From Bacillota bacterium (lineage in GTDB: Bacteria; Bacillota; Clostridia; Peptostreptococcales; Anaerovoracaceae), in NCBI GenBank assembly GCA_017515765.1, contig JAFWFF010000129.1, forward strand, positions 1 through 14,607: a DNA stretch of 14,607 bases. Direction: 5' to 3'. The notes beneath the pieces were generated by a model. The model made no database searches. It had not been told where the DNA came from and saw nothing but the letters and a program-made list of their open reading frames with translations. The translations under genes and the position numbers were made by a program. Shown piece by piece: positions 1 to 6,766 of this stretch (position 1 is the first letter of the stretch; each line of letters opens with the position of its first letter).

Positions 1-126
1 CTCGGGCGCGGGCTCGGCTTCGGAACTCTCTGCTTCTTCAGAAGTATTAACATCCTCAACCGGGCTTTCTTTCAGCTCTGCGATTTCTTCATTCTTCCTC
101 AGTTCTTCGTAGGTTTTCTCGTTCAT
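1..126 (-). CDS. Acidic protein of unknown function (N-terminal 42 residues only; cut by window edge)
   Basis: The gene starts at an ATG (complement of 124-126) with a GGAGG ribosome site at 137-141, 10 nt upstream, and reads open to the window edge. The 42 visible residues begin MNEKTYEELRKNEEIAELKE and become very rich in Glu, Ser and Ala, with a run like EEAESSEAEPAPE. This looks like a charged, disordered N-terminal segment. It is the last visible gene of a minus-strand run after the EamA-like gene, with a 52-nt gap. The function cannot be told from this part. The open frame together with a well-spaced ribosome site makes it a real gene start. Confidence 0.75.
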   Translation of the reverse strand, partial: MNEKTYEELRKNEEIAELKESPVEDVNTSEEAESSEAEPAPE

Positions 127-178
127 GATTCAAATGCCTCCAGTAATCAAACCTGCGGTTCCGCTCATAGGACGCCGC

Positions 179-607
179 TTACTTGTAATTAATTATCACC
201 AGGCCGACAAGGCAGACGGCCATGCCGACGATCTTGTTCCACGTCATGGGCTCGCGGTAGAGCAGGAAACCGACGACGATCAAAACGACCGCCAGGAAAG
301 CGCTCTGCACTATCGAAGCCGTGCTGACCTGCCATCCTGCCTTGTACGCGTATATAAATCCGACCTCCAGGCCGACCAGCGTCAGTCCGAAAACGAACGG
401 CACCCAGTTCAGCTTGCCGTACTCCGCCAGGAGGCTCCCGCCTTTGCCCTGCACGAAAAACAGGATCAGGCTCGCGGCAAGGCTCACCGCGTACGTCACG
501 GTCAGCGACGCGAAGGGGTTCAGGTTCTGCGGGACGGATTTGGCGCATATCTGATACATTACGTTCGACAGGACTACCAGGGCCAGCGGCCAGATATAGG
601 AAAACAC
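179..607 (-). CDS. EamA/SMR-like small membrane transporter (half-size, 4 membrane segments)
   Basis: This 142-residue, very hydrophobic protein has about four membrane helices, near residues 3-20, 33-51, 67-88 and 98-140 (the last possibly two short helices). An Ala/Gly-rich final part ends LVGLVIINYK, as in EamA (DUF6) and SMR proteins. Full EamA transporters have ten helices in two repeats, so this is a single repeat that would have to pair as a dimer. Substrate is unknown. The start codon is GTG (complement of 605-607). Its AGGAGG ribosome site lies inside the last codons of the preceding YwaF-like gene, whose stop is only 6 nt upstream, so the two are co-transcribed and probably translationally coupled. 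Confidence 0.8.
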   Translation of the reverse strand: MFSYIWPLALVVLSNVMYQICAKSVPQNLNPFASLTVTYAVSLAASLILFFVQGKGGSLLAEYGKLNWVPFVFGLTLVGLEVGFIYAYKAGWQVSTASIVQSAFLAVVLIVVGFLLYREPMTWNKIVGMAVCLVGLVIINYK

Positions 608-613
608 TTGAGA

Positions 614-1345
614 CTACCTCCTCTTTCCTTTTCCCGCGATCTCCCACGGCAAGAACAGTATCACCCACACGACGACGAGCAAAAGCGCCGCGGCCACCGC
701 GTACCAGTCACCAAAGACTCCGTACAGCGGCACGAGTGGCGAGCCCGGCGATGGGGTGTTTATGAACATGAAGTTGGTGCCCCACCTTTTGTTCAGGAAG
801 TAAATGGGGAGGGCGAGGGCGTACATGACGGCCGTCATCTTCGGGATCTGGCGGATGTCGGGCTTCAGGCGGCCTGACGTCAGCGCCATCATCGCGAATA
901 TCACCAGCTCGGCGTGGATCGTGAACGAGTTCAGCGCGGAGAAATGCCAGATCGGGTAATTGGTCCAGTCCGCGAACAAAAGCGCGGCGAGCGCGCCGGG
1001 GAGCGACATCCCGTAGACGTACGCCCCGTTCAGTTTTCCGGGCTTCAGCGCGTACCACAGCGTAAAGAATATGCTGATGCCGCAGATGTGCAGCGGCAGA
1101 TGCTCCAGCTCGATCGTCCCCGCGTACCAGTGCAGCAGGTCTTTGATGATCTCCTGGATCACGATCCAGATCGCGAGCGCTTTCAGCGCCCTCTCCTGCT
1201 TCTCCGGCGCCGCCTTCCTGAACAAAACGCACGCCAGCGCGCAGACCGCCGCGATCCCGGCAAGCCACGCGAGATGCTCCGGCCCGTAAAGCTCCCAAAG
1301 CAGTTCCTCCGGTATGTCGTTGGGGTCAGCGAAGAAATAGTTCAA
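614..1345 (-). CDS. YwaF/TIGR02206-type integral membrane protein
   Basis: This 243-residue protein has about six to seven membrane segments. It carries marks I know from the YwaF/TIGR02206 family: LPLHICGISIF (residues 83-93), a mid-protein segment around WHFSALNSF, and WGTNFMFINTPSPGSPL (residues 188-204). The family's biochemical role is unknown. The start appears to be TTG (complement of 1343-1345), with AAAGGA at 1355-1360 spaced 9 nt away. The nearby ATG at 1350-1352 is in another frame and stops at once. It is the first gene of a minus-strand operon with the EamA-like gene. The C-terminal codons also form the ribosome site of the next gene. Confidence 0.85.
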   Translation of the reverse strand: MNYFFADPNDIPEELLWELYGPEHLAWLAGIAAVCALACVLFRKAAPEKQERALKALAIWIVIQEIIKDLLHWYAGTIELEHLPLHICGISIFFTLWYALKPGKLNGAYVYGMSLPGALAALLFADWTNYPIWHFSALNSFTIHAELVIFAMMALTSGRLKPDIRQIPKMTAVMYALALPIYFLNKRWGTNFMFINTPSPGSPLVPLYGVFGDWYAVAAALLLVVVWVILFLPWEIAGKGKRR

Positions 1346-1516
1346 TTCCCATTATCCTTTCCGGTGCGTCTTCAGGATGCGCCGCGTCTTCCATTTTCAT
1401 GCAGGCGCGGAACGCCCTTCTGATTAGATAATACACTATTTAGGCACTAAATTCACTACAGTCAGAAGCAATGCTATTGCAGTTTACAATGTGAAAAATG
1501 CGTTTGGCAGCTACAG

Positions 1517-1700
1517 TTATTCGAAAAAGGGCGATTCTTTGCAAGGCCGCCAAAAAAACATGGTTTTTCGCTGTTCGCCGCCAAAAACACAGCTTTCGGG
1601 AGCTGTGTTTATTCGAAAATGGCACTTCGCGCTCTCCGCCGCCAAAAAACAAAAGGGGAAATGCCTCCGCCACCAAAATCGCTGGCAGCACAGCAATTAT
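1517..1700. repeat. Degenerate ~92-bp tandem repeat with an internal hairpin
   Basis: TTATTCGAAAA occurs at 1517 and again at 1609, an offset of 92. GCCGCCAAAAA at 1546 recurs at 1638 (offset 92), and the copy at 1577 recurs as GCCACCAAAA at 1669 (offset 92). Within each unit the C/A-rich motif appears twice about 31 bp apart. The two units are otherwise diverged. At the end of the first unit is a 10-bp perfect stem, AAACACAGCT/AGCTGTGTTT (1585-1594 and 1601-1610) with loop TTCGGG. It is flanked by A- and T-runs on both sides, so it could act as a weak terminator. A 103-codon minus-strand frame runs through the repeat, but I take it as a by-product. Confidence 0.5.
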
Positions 1701-1735
1701 CGCCTCTGAGAAATGTAAACATCTGTAATTACTGC

Positions 1736-1763
1736 TTGATTTTTCCATCAAGGGTGCTATTCT
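1736..1763 (+). promoter_or_regulatory. Possible promoter of the nuclease gene
   Basis: TTGATT at 1736-1741 and TATTCT at 1758-1763 are 16 bp apart, a passable -35/-10 pair. The -35 lies within the palindrome CTTGAT-TTTTCC-ATCAAG (1735-1752), which could be an operator. The predicted transcript start falls almost on the ATG at 1770, which raises the possibility of leaderless translation or use of the ATG at 1803. Confidence 0.35.
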
Positions 1764-1769
1764 TTAATC

Positions 1770-2633
1770 ATGATAAACACACGAACGGTTTTACAATCTG
1801 AAATGATTCGTCTGGGGCGGCTGCTGAACTCTTTGCCGGCTGCCTGCAAGGCTAAACCTGATGGTTACCTGCGTGTCAACCGGAAGAAGAATGGGGCCAC
1901 ATATTACTTTGAAAGCAAGACAGACAAATCTGACGGGGCTTCCAGAATTATTCAATGTCTCGGAAGTGGTAACTCCCCTGCCGTACGGGCCGTTAAACTT
2001 CAGCGCTTCAACAGGGAGTACCGTCGCAGGCTCGAGAAGAATATCAAAGCGCTGCAGCGGGCGTTGAGCGCGGCGGAAGATTTTGGTTTTGATGACATCA
2101 TCAGGGCTCTGCCGGCGGCTTTTCAAGTGGAGACCGACTGCTATTCAGGTGTGCTTCGATTCGCTGCGGGCGGGCCGAGTCTGGACGGCAGACAAGGCGG
2201 GCCGGCCGAGCGGTGGATGTCAGAACGGTACGCGAAGAACCCGGCGGATATGGCGACGCGGCACATTGCTGTCACGGGCGAGGCGGTCAGGTCCAAGAGC
2301 GAAGTGATCATCTACGATCTGCTGGTAAAATACGGGGTGCCTTTTCGATATGAGTGCGCGCTCAGGCTGCGGGACTTCAACGGGCTGGAGACGTTCAGAT
2401 ATCCGGACTTCACGATACTTCTGGGCGACGGGAGCCTTCTTTACTGGGAGCATCTGGGCATGCTTTCGGATGAGAGATATCTGGGCGGGACGGCTTCGAA
2501 GCTCGCGCTTTATCACAGGAATGGGCTGACGGTCGGGGACGATCTGATCCTCACGTCCGACGCCGCTGACGGGAGCATAAACGCCGAGGCGATCGCGCGG
2601 ATCATAGAGGAGCTGATCCTGCCGAGACTGTAG
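1770..2633 (+). CDS. Probable PD-(D/E)XK-superfamily nuclease, orphan gene
   Basis: This 287-residue protein has an N-terminal basic/coiled region (about 1-110) and a C-terminal domain that looks like the restriction-endonuclease fold. SKSEVIIYDLL contains E178, RYPDF contains D213, and LLYWEHLGML contains E227. The order E, PD, (W)E matches the PD-(D/E)XK active site, although the final position reads E-H-L where canonical members have E-x-K. I recall similar uncharacterised proteins in Clostridia, often as cargo genes, but cannot name a family. It stands alone on the plus strand, against its neighbours, and ends about 80 nt before a strong terminator. The start is uncertain: ATG 1770 has only AGGGTG at 1751, spaced 13 nt, and ATG 1803 has no obvious ribosome site. 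Confidence 0.7.
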   Translation: MINTRTVLQSEMIRLGRLLNSLPAACKAKPDGYLRVNRKKNGATYYFESKTDKSDGASRIIQCLGSGNSPAVRAVKLQRFNREYRRRLEKNIKALQRALSAAEDFGFDDIIRALPAAFQVETDCYSGVLRFAAGGPSLDGRQGGPAERWMSERYAKNPADMATRHIAVTGEAVRSKSEVIIYDLLVKYGVPFRYECALRLRDFNGLETFRYPDFTILLGDGSLLYWEHLGMLSDERYLGGTASKLALYHRNGLTVGDDLILTSDAADGSINAEAIARIIEELILPRL

Positions 2634-2713
2634 AAGGCAGGCGGGCTGGCGCGGCGGAGTCCGGCTCAGCGGCGCGTTGCGGCAGTTCACGTGGTGCGCT
2701 CCGCGCAGATGAA

Positions 2714-2741
2714 AAACGCCCCCGCGCAGGCGGGGGCGTTT
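2714..2741. terminator. Bidirectional rho-independent terminator between the nuclease gene and pta
   Basis: This is a perfect 12-bp GC-rich stem (2714-2725 with 2730-2741) with the 4-base loop GCAG. It is followed by TTTCTGTTT on the plus strand and by TTTTTC on the minus strand. It lies between two convergent genes and can serve both. Confidence 0.9.
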
Positions 2742-2835
2742 CTGTTTGCCTTTATGAATGGCCGGACCGAGGCACCGGGCCGCGGTGCGGGCAGCGGTGG
2801 GTGCAGCATTGCTTGCAGCGGCACTTATGCGATCG

Positions 2836-3849
2836 TTATGCGAGGGCGGCGGTGATGATGGCCATCTTGTAGATCTCGTCGGCGTCGCAGCCGCGGGAGA
2901 GGTCGTTGATCGGAGCGTTCAGGCCCTGAAGGATGGGGCCGTAGGCGGCGAAGCCGCCGAGGCGCTGGGCGATCTTGTAGCCGATGTTTCCGGACTCGAT
3001 GTTCGGGAAGATGAATACGTTGGCCTGGCCTGCGACCGGGGAGCCTTTGCATTTGGTCTTGGCGACTTCGGGGGATACTGCGGCGTCAAACTGCAGTTCG
3101 CCGTCGATCGGGAGATCCGGAGCCATTTCCTTGGCTCTCTCGGTAGCCTCGCGGGAGAGGCCGACGGTAGCGCCCTTGCCGGAGCCTTTGGTCGAGAAGC
3201 TGAGTACGGCGACCTTCGGATCGATCTCGAAGACCTCGGCGGTCTTGGCGGTCTCGATGGCGACTTCGGCCAGCTTCTGGGCTGCGGTATAGGTCACGTT
3301 GCCTTCTTTGTCCACGGTGTCCTGATAGTCGATGTTGATCGCGCAGTCGCCCATGCAAAGACGGTCTTCGCCGTGCTCGCCGCGGATCAGAATAAAGCAG
3401 GAGCTCACCAGGTGTGCGCCGGGCTTGGTCTTGATAAGCTGAAGAGCAGGTCTTACGGTGTCGGCCGTGGAGTAGGTCGCGCCGCCGAGCAGGCAGTGAG
3501 CCTTGCCCATCTTGACGAGCATCGTGCCGAAGTAGTTGCCGTGGGAAAGCATCTCGCGTGCTTCATCCTCGGAGATCTTGCCCTTGCGGAGCTCGACCAT
3601 GCACTTTACCATCTCGTCCATGCCCTCGTAGTCGGCGGGATCCAGGATCTCGCAGCCCGAAAGGTCGTAGCCGCCCTCGGCGGACGCCTTGGCGAACTCT
3701 TCCTTCGTGCCGATCAGAATGACTCCGAGCACTCCGTTCTTGCTGAGCTTCTCGGCTGCGTCCATGACTCTGGGGTCGGGACCGTCAGGAAGAACGATGG
3801 TGCGGGGATCCGCTTTAAGTTTGTCAGTCAGTTTATCAAAAATAGACAC
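2836..3849 (-). CDS. pta: Phosphate acetyltransferase (phosphotransacetylase)
   Basis: Pta converts acetyl-CoA and phosphate to acetyl-phosphate and CoA in the cytoplasm. With acetate kinase it makes ATP in fermenting bacteria. The 337-residue protein matches the short, single-domain Pta in length and in motifs: RTIVLPDGPDPRV near the start, GATYSTADTVRPALQLIKT in the middle, and GPILQGLNAPINDLSRGC with DEIYKMAIITAA at the end. These favour Pta over phosphate butyryltransferase. I chose the GTG start (complement of 3847-3849) because GGGAGGT lies 7 nt upstream and homology begins there; the frame extends 33 codons further without a ribosome site. It is a single gene with its own promoter and terminator. 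Acetate kinase is not next to it on either side. Confidence 0.95.
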   Translation of the reverse strand: MSIFDKLTDKLKADPRTIVLPDGPDPRVMDAAEKLSKNGVLGVILIGTKEEFAKASAEGGYDLSGCEILDPADYEGMDEMVKCMVELRKGKISEDEAREMLSHGNYFGTMLVKMGKAHCLLGGATYSTADTVRPALQLIKTKPGAHLVSSCFILIRGEHGEDRLCMGDCAINIDYQDTVDKEGNVTYTAAQKLAEVAIETAKTAEVFEIDPKVAVLSFSTKGSGKGATVGLSREATERAKEMAPDLPIDGELQFDAAVSPEVAKTKCKGSPVAGQANVFIFPNIESGNIGYKIAQRLGGFAAYGPILQGLNAPINDLSRGCDADEIYKMAIITAALA

Positions 3850-3905
3850 TTTGGTTACCTCCCGTTGTTTTGGATCAAATTTTGTCTGGGCTTTTCGCCT
3901 TAACG

Positions 3906-3934
3906 ATTTTACCACAAAGAAAGCGCTCCGACAA
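3906..3934 (-). promoter_or_regulatory. Promoter of pta
   Basis: On the minus strand, TTGTCG (complement of 3929-3934) and TAAAAT (complement of 3906-3911) are exactly 17 bp apart. TG stands one base before the -10, making an extended -10. Transcription would start near 3899, about 50 nt before the GTG. The -35 overlaps the terminator stem of the upstream operon. Confidence 0.65.
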
Positions 3935-3946
3935 TTGCCGGAGCGC
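3916..3946 (-). terminator. Rho-independent terminator of the aminotransferase-to-GtrA operon
   Basis: On the minus strand an 8-bp perfect stem GCGCTCCG/CGGAGCGC (3939-3946 with 3923-3930) and an 8-nt loop are followed by TTTCTTT. It lies about 90 nt past the GtrA stop. The GC-rich stretch 3968-4017 before it contains further inverted repeats, such as CCTGCCG/CGGCAGG. Confidence 0.8.
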
Positions 3947-4033
3947 AAGTTCTGCCAAAGTTTTGCCGCCCGGCTGACAGGACCGGGCCTGCCGCGCTGC
4001 GGGCAGCACCCGGCAGGCGGCGCGGCGGGCAGG

Positions 4034-4462
4034 TCATTTCTGCCTCTTTGCCCGCTCGTTGGTGTCGAGGCTCTTTCCGAACACGAAGAAGCGGTCGTAG
4101 AGGAACTCGAGCACGAAATTGCAGATCATGTTGAGGGCGGTCACCAGGATGCCGGGCCAGCCGAGGGTCTCGGCAAGGTAGTTTCCGGCGATGGTCGACA
4201 CGGGTGTGAAGACCGCGTAGAAAGCCGCGACCTTCAGCATGGCGATCGGCACGTTGTTCGCAGACTGGAAGGTGAACTGCCTGTTCAGCGTGAAATTCCA
4301 GACTACGGACGCGATCAAAGCGATCAGGTAGCAGGGCCAGTAGGGCCATTTGGTCAGGACGTCGAGCAGGGTGAATACCACTATCTCGATCACTCCCGCG
4401 GATATCGAGAAAAGGGTGAATTTCACCGCTCTCATGATTTCCTTCCGCTTGTTGTCTTCCAT
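4034..4462 (-). CDS. GtrA family membrane protein
   Basis: This 142-residue protein has four predicted membrane helices, near residues 10-34, 40-59, 75-97 and 105-125. Two family marks are present: WNFTLNRQFTFQ after helix 2 and EFLYDRFFVFGK at the end. GtrA proteins are thought to move or present lipid-linked sugars at the membrane for polysaccharide or teichoic acid decoration. It begins at an ATG with GGAGG 7 nt upstream, immediately after the kinase stop (gap 12 nt), so it is the last gene of the TetR-controlled operon. A GtrA protein at the end of what looks like a catabolic operon is odd. It could serve in sugar or lipid-linked intermediate movement, but that is a guess. Confidence 0.9.
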   Translation of the reverse strand: MEDNKRKEIMRAVKFTLFSISAGVIEIVVFTLLDVLTKWPYWPCYLIALIASVVWNFTLNRQFTFQSANNVPIAMLKVAAFYAVFTPVSTIAGNYLAETLGWPGILVTALNMICNFVLEFLYDRFFVFGKSLDTNERAKRQK

Positions 4463-4474
4463 TTCCGTTCCTCC

Positions 4475-6067
4475 TCAACCGTTCATCCGTTTGAACAGCT
4501 TCGCGTTCGCGCCGTGCAGCTGTTTGAAGACTTCGTAATTCTTATCGTAGACGGGCTTTACCGACGGATCGGGCCTGAAGGTCTTCTGCGCCGGGATGAA
4601 CTCCGCCACTTCTTCCATGCTCTTCATGATGCCGAGGCCCACGCAGGTCACCGCTGCGGCGCCGACGGAGCCGACGTTCTGAGGACTGTCGACCACTTCG
4701 ATCGTGCGCCCCGTGATGTCCGCAAGCATCTGGCTCGTCACGTCGGCGAGAGCTCCGCCGCCCGAAAACCTGATCGGGTCGGAGGTTTTGATCTTGCGGT
4801 CCTGGCACTCCAGCATCCATCTGAGGTGGTAGCAGACGCCCTCCAGCACCGCGCGGATCATCTCGGTCTTGCCGGTCTCCAGTTTTATGTTGAAGAACAT
4901 GCCTGCCGCACCCGGGTCTTCGAAGGGGCAGCGGTTGCCGTGCAGCCATGGAGCAAAGATCACGCCGCCGGCCCCTGGCGGGACCTTGGCGACCGTCTCG
5001 GTCAGATACTCGTAGAGGCTGGTGTAGACCTCCTCGTGGCCCTCGGTCACGTCATGCTTCTCCAGATAGATGCCGATCTCGTCGAGCGCCAGGTGGTCGC
5101 GGACCCACTCCAGGCATTTGCCGGCGGTCTCCATCTCCGCGAAATAGTTGTATTTACCCTCGATCGCGCCGACGATGGCCGCGATCATGTATTTGGTGTC
5201 GACGAGCTGCTTTCCGACGATGGTCGATACCCAGCCGGAAGTCCCGGAGTAGATGTGGGTGTCGCCCTCTTTGACGCAGCCCGAGCCGATGCCGATCAAA
5301 GTCGCGTCGCCGCCTCCGCCGAACACAGGCGTCCCCGCGGCAAGCCCCAGCTCCGAAGCAGCCTTCTCCGTCAGGCGGCCGGCCTCGTCGGAACATCCGA
5401 TCACCGGCGGGAAGAGGTCCATGTTTATGCCGAACATGCCGCAGAGCTTTTTGCTGAAGCCGCGGTGCCCGTCGCGCGTGTCGTAGAGCATCGTTGAGTA
5501 GGCCGAATCCTCGGTCATCACGAAATTGCCCGTGCAGCGGCTTATCAGATATTCCTTCACGTCGAGCCAGTGGCGGCCGCGCGCGAAATTCTCCGGTTCG
5601 TGGGCTTCGAGCCACTTGTATTTCCACATCGGGTCTTTGACAGAGCTCGAGACCGCGCCGGTTATCATCAGCGAAGGGATCAGTTTGAAGATGTTCGCGC
5701 CTGCGATCTGCGGGCCGTAGGCGATGCCTTTCTTAAGCTCCTCGCCGGCGCGCTGGTCCATATAGCTCATCGGCCTGTGGACCGGGACGCCGTCCCCGTC
5801 GGCGAGGACGAAGCCCTGCATCTGCGAGCAGAAGGATATCCCCGCGACCTGTTCGGGCCGCACTTCGGAGCGGCTGAATATCTCCCTGGTGGTAGAGCAC
5901 ATCGCCTCCCACCACTCATCGGCGTCCTGTTCGGCGCCGCCGTTTTCGAGGATGTAGAGCCTGTATCCCTTCGAAGCGGCGTCGATCATTCTGATCGTCC
6001 GGTCCACCTCAAAGAGGCATGTCTTGACCCCGGTCGTACCGATGTCGTATGCGAGCACGTATGTCAT
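4475..6067 (-). CDS. FGGY-family carbohydrate kinase (xylulokinase-like)
   Basis: It transfers phosphate from ATP to a sugar or sugar-like substrate in the cytoplasm. The 530 residues show the family architecture: an N-terminal phosphate loop DIGTTGVK (8-15), SYMDQRA (101-107), a first FGGY-signature region near MWKYKW (147-152), the catalytic Asp in FGGGGDATLIGIGSG (D254), the ATP loop YSGTSGWV (273-280), and the C-terminal SGGGALADVTSQMLADI signature. It most resembles the xylulokinase branch, but the substrate cannot be fixed from sequence. The ATG overlaps the TetR stop (ATGA, 6064-6067), and the GGAGG site lies within the last TetR codons, so the two are translationally coupled. The neighbouring aldolase suggests the kinase product is later cleaved, as in FucK/FucA or AraB/AraD routes. 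Confidence 0.9.
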   Translation of the reverse strand: MTYVLAYDIGTTGVKTCLFEVDRTIRMIDAASKGYRLYILENGGAEQDADEWWEAMCSTTREIFSRSEVRPEQVAGISFCSQMQGFVLADGDGVPVHRPMSYMDQRAGEELKKGIAYGPQIAGANIFKLIPSLMITGAVSSSVKDPMWKYKWLEAHEPENFARGRHWLDVKEYLISRCTGNFVMTEDSAYSTMLYDTRDGHRGFSKKLCGMFGINMDLFPPVIGCSDEAGRLTEKAASELGLAAGTPVFGGGGDATLIGIGSGCVKEGDTHIYSGTSGWVSTIVGKQLVDTKYMIAAIVGAIEGKYNYFAEMETAGKCLEWVRDHLALDEIGIYLEKHDVTEGHEEVYTSLYEYLTETVAKVPPGAGGVIFAPWLHGNRCPFEDPGAAGMFFNIKLETGKTEMIRAVLEGVCYHLRWMLECQDRKIKTSDPIRFSGGGALADVTSQMLADITGRTIEVVDSPQNVGSVGAAAVTCVGLGIMKSMEEVAEFIPAQKTFRPDPSVKPVYDKNYEVFKQLHGANAKLFKRMNG

Positions 6068-6762
6068 TCCGCGCTTCCTCCTTCCGCTTCGCCCCGCCCT
6101 GCTGTCCCGGACGGTTCGCCTGCTGCAGCTGTCCCGGCATCCCCGGCTCCGAGCGCTCCCCTTACGAAGAGCATCAGCTGGCTCACCAGCTCCTCTTCGC
6201 GCTCAGCGCTCCCGGGCTTGTAGAGCCCGAGCCGTTCTCTGTAGTAGTCGACCCCGTACGCGAAGTGCGTCATCATCAAAAGATTATCGAAGAACATCGC
6301 GAACGCCGCGGGATCCAGGTCGCCCCGGACTTCGCCGCGCGCGCGGGCTTCCTCCAGCAGCCGGGTGTAGATCACCGACGCCGGGCCTTCTATCTCGTCC
6401 GCGTACCTTGCCGCCTCGGCTCCGCGCTTCATCGTGACCGCGTGGTACATCTCGATATATCTCGGCTCCTCGCGTGAGAAGCTGATGCAGGCGCGGATGA
6501 GTTTCTCGCAGGCCTTCATGAGGTCAGCCTCGCCGCCGACCGCCTCGGACAGGACCTTCTTCAGGATGTCGACCGAGTGCCTCAGGCAGGTGTCGATCAA
6601 AGCTTCTTTGTTGCGGTAGTATTTGTAGATGACTCCGACGCTGAGGCCTGCTTTCCTGGCGATGCTGCCGATCTGCGCGCGCTCCAGGCCGTTCTGCCCG
6701 AATTCATCTATCGCGCTGTCGAGGATCGCCTGCTGCTGTTCCTCTGTCAGTTTCTTCAGCAT
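6064..6762 (-). CDS. TetR/AcrR-family transcriptional regulator, probable repressor of its own operon
   Basis: The 232-residue protein has a typical TetR N-terminal helix-turn-helix (about residues 9-55): AILDSAIDEFGQNGLE, then IGSIARKAGLSVGVIYKYYRNKEAL with the conserved Y-K-Y-Y-x-N-K-E end. The variable C-terminal ligand-binding domain follows (60-205). From about residue 205 the sequence is a low-complexity Gly/Ala/Glu tail, whose last codons contain the kinase ribosome site. It lies within the operon, 4 nt after the aldolase stop, and overlaps the kinase start by 4 nt. An 18-bp perfect palindrome just after the operon promoter (9429-9446) is the obvious candidate operator. The ligand is presumably a substrate or intermediate of the pathway (inference). 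Confidence 0.93.
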   Translation of the reverse strand: MLKKLTEEQQQAILDSAIDEFGQNGLERAQIGSIARKAGLSVGVIYKYYRNKEALIDTCLRHSVDILKKVLSEAVGGEADLMKACEKLIRACISFSREEPRYIEMYHAVTMKRGAEAARYADEIEGPASVIYTRLLEEARARGEVRGDLDPAAFAMFFDNLLMMTHFAYGVDYYRERLGLYKPGSAEREEELVSQLMLFVRGALGAGDAGTAAAGEPSGTAGRGEAEGGSAE

Positions 6763-6766
6763 GGGT

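Larger units (their letters stand above)
1346..1769. other. Gene-free stretch with short palindromes, between divergent genes
   Basis: These 424 bases separate the minus-strand YwaF operon from the plus-strand nuclease gene. I see no convincing gene. The stretch is AT-richer than its surroundings and holds several perfect inverted repeats. ATTTAG/CTAAAT with a 3-nt spacer lies at 1438-1452, beside a TATTAT that could be the minus-strand -10 of the YwaF operon. GCAAT/ATTGC lies at 1468-1480. A 10-bp stem lies at 1585-1610, and CTTGAT/ATCAAG at 1735-1752. It also contains the degenerate tandem repeat listed separately. No clear -35 element was found for the YwaF operon. Confidence 0.6.

Noticed and set aside
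917..936. TGAAC-GA-GTTCA, similar to the arms of the TetR palindrome
   Set aside because: It lies within the YwaF-like coding sequence with a 2-bp rather than 4-bp spacer, and no promoter is near. Most likely chance.
1546..1675. Spaced repeats of GCCGCCAAAAA as a possible CRISPR array
   Set aside because: The repeats are only about 11 bp, imperfect and unevenly spaced (31, 61, 31), and no cas genes are near.
1440..1751. 103-codon minus-strand open frame in the gene-free stretch
   Set aside because: It has no ribosome site at its start, runs through the degenerate repeat and has no recognisable domain. I treat it as a by-product of the repeat, though multi-copy relatives would be worth a check.
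2758..3903. 381-codon plus-strand open frame opposite pta
   Set aside because: Pta on the other strand is certain by motifs and length; this frame is its antisense shadow.
3689..5497. 602-codon plus-strand open frame
   Set aside because: It runs antisense to pta, GtrA and the kinase and even crosses the terminator and promoter between them. The translation is Arg/His/Asp-rich, as expected for an antisense frame.
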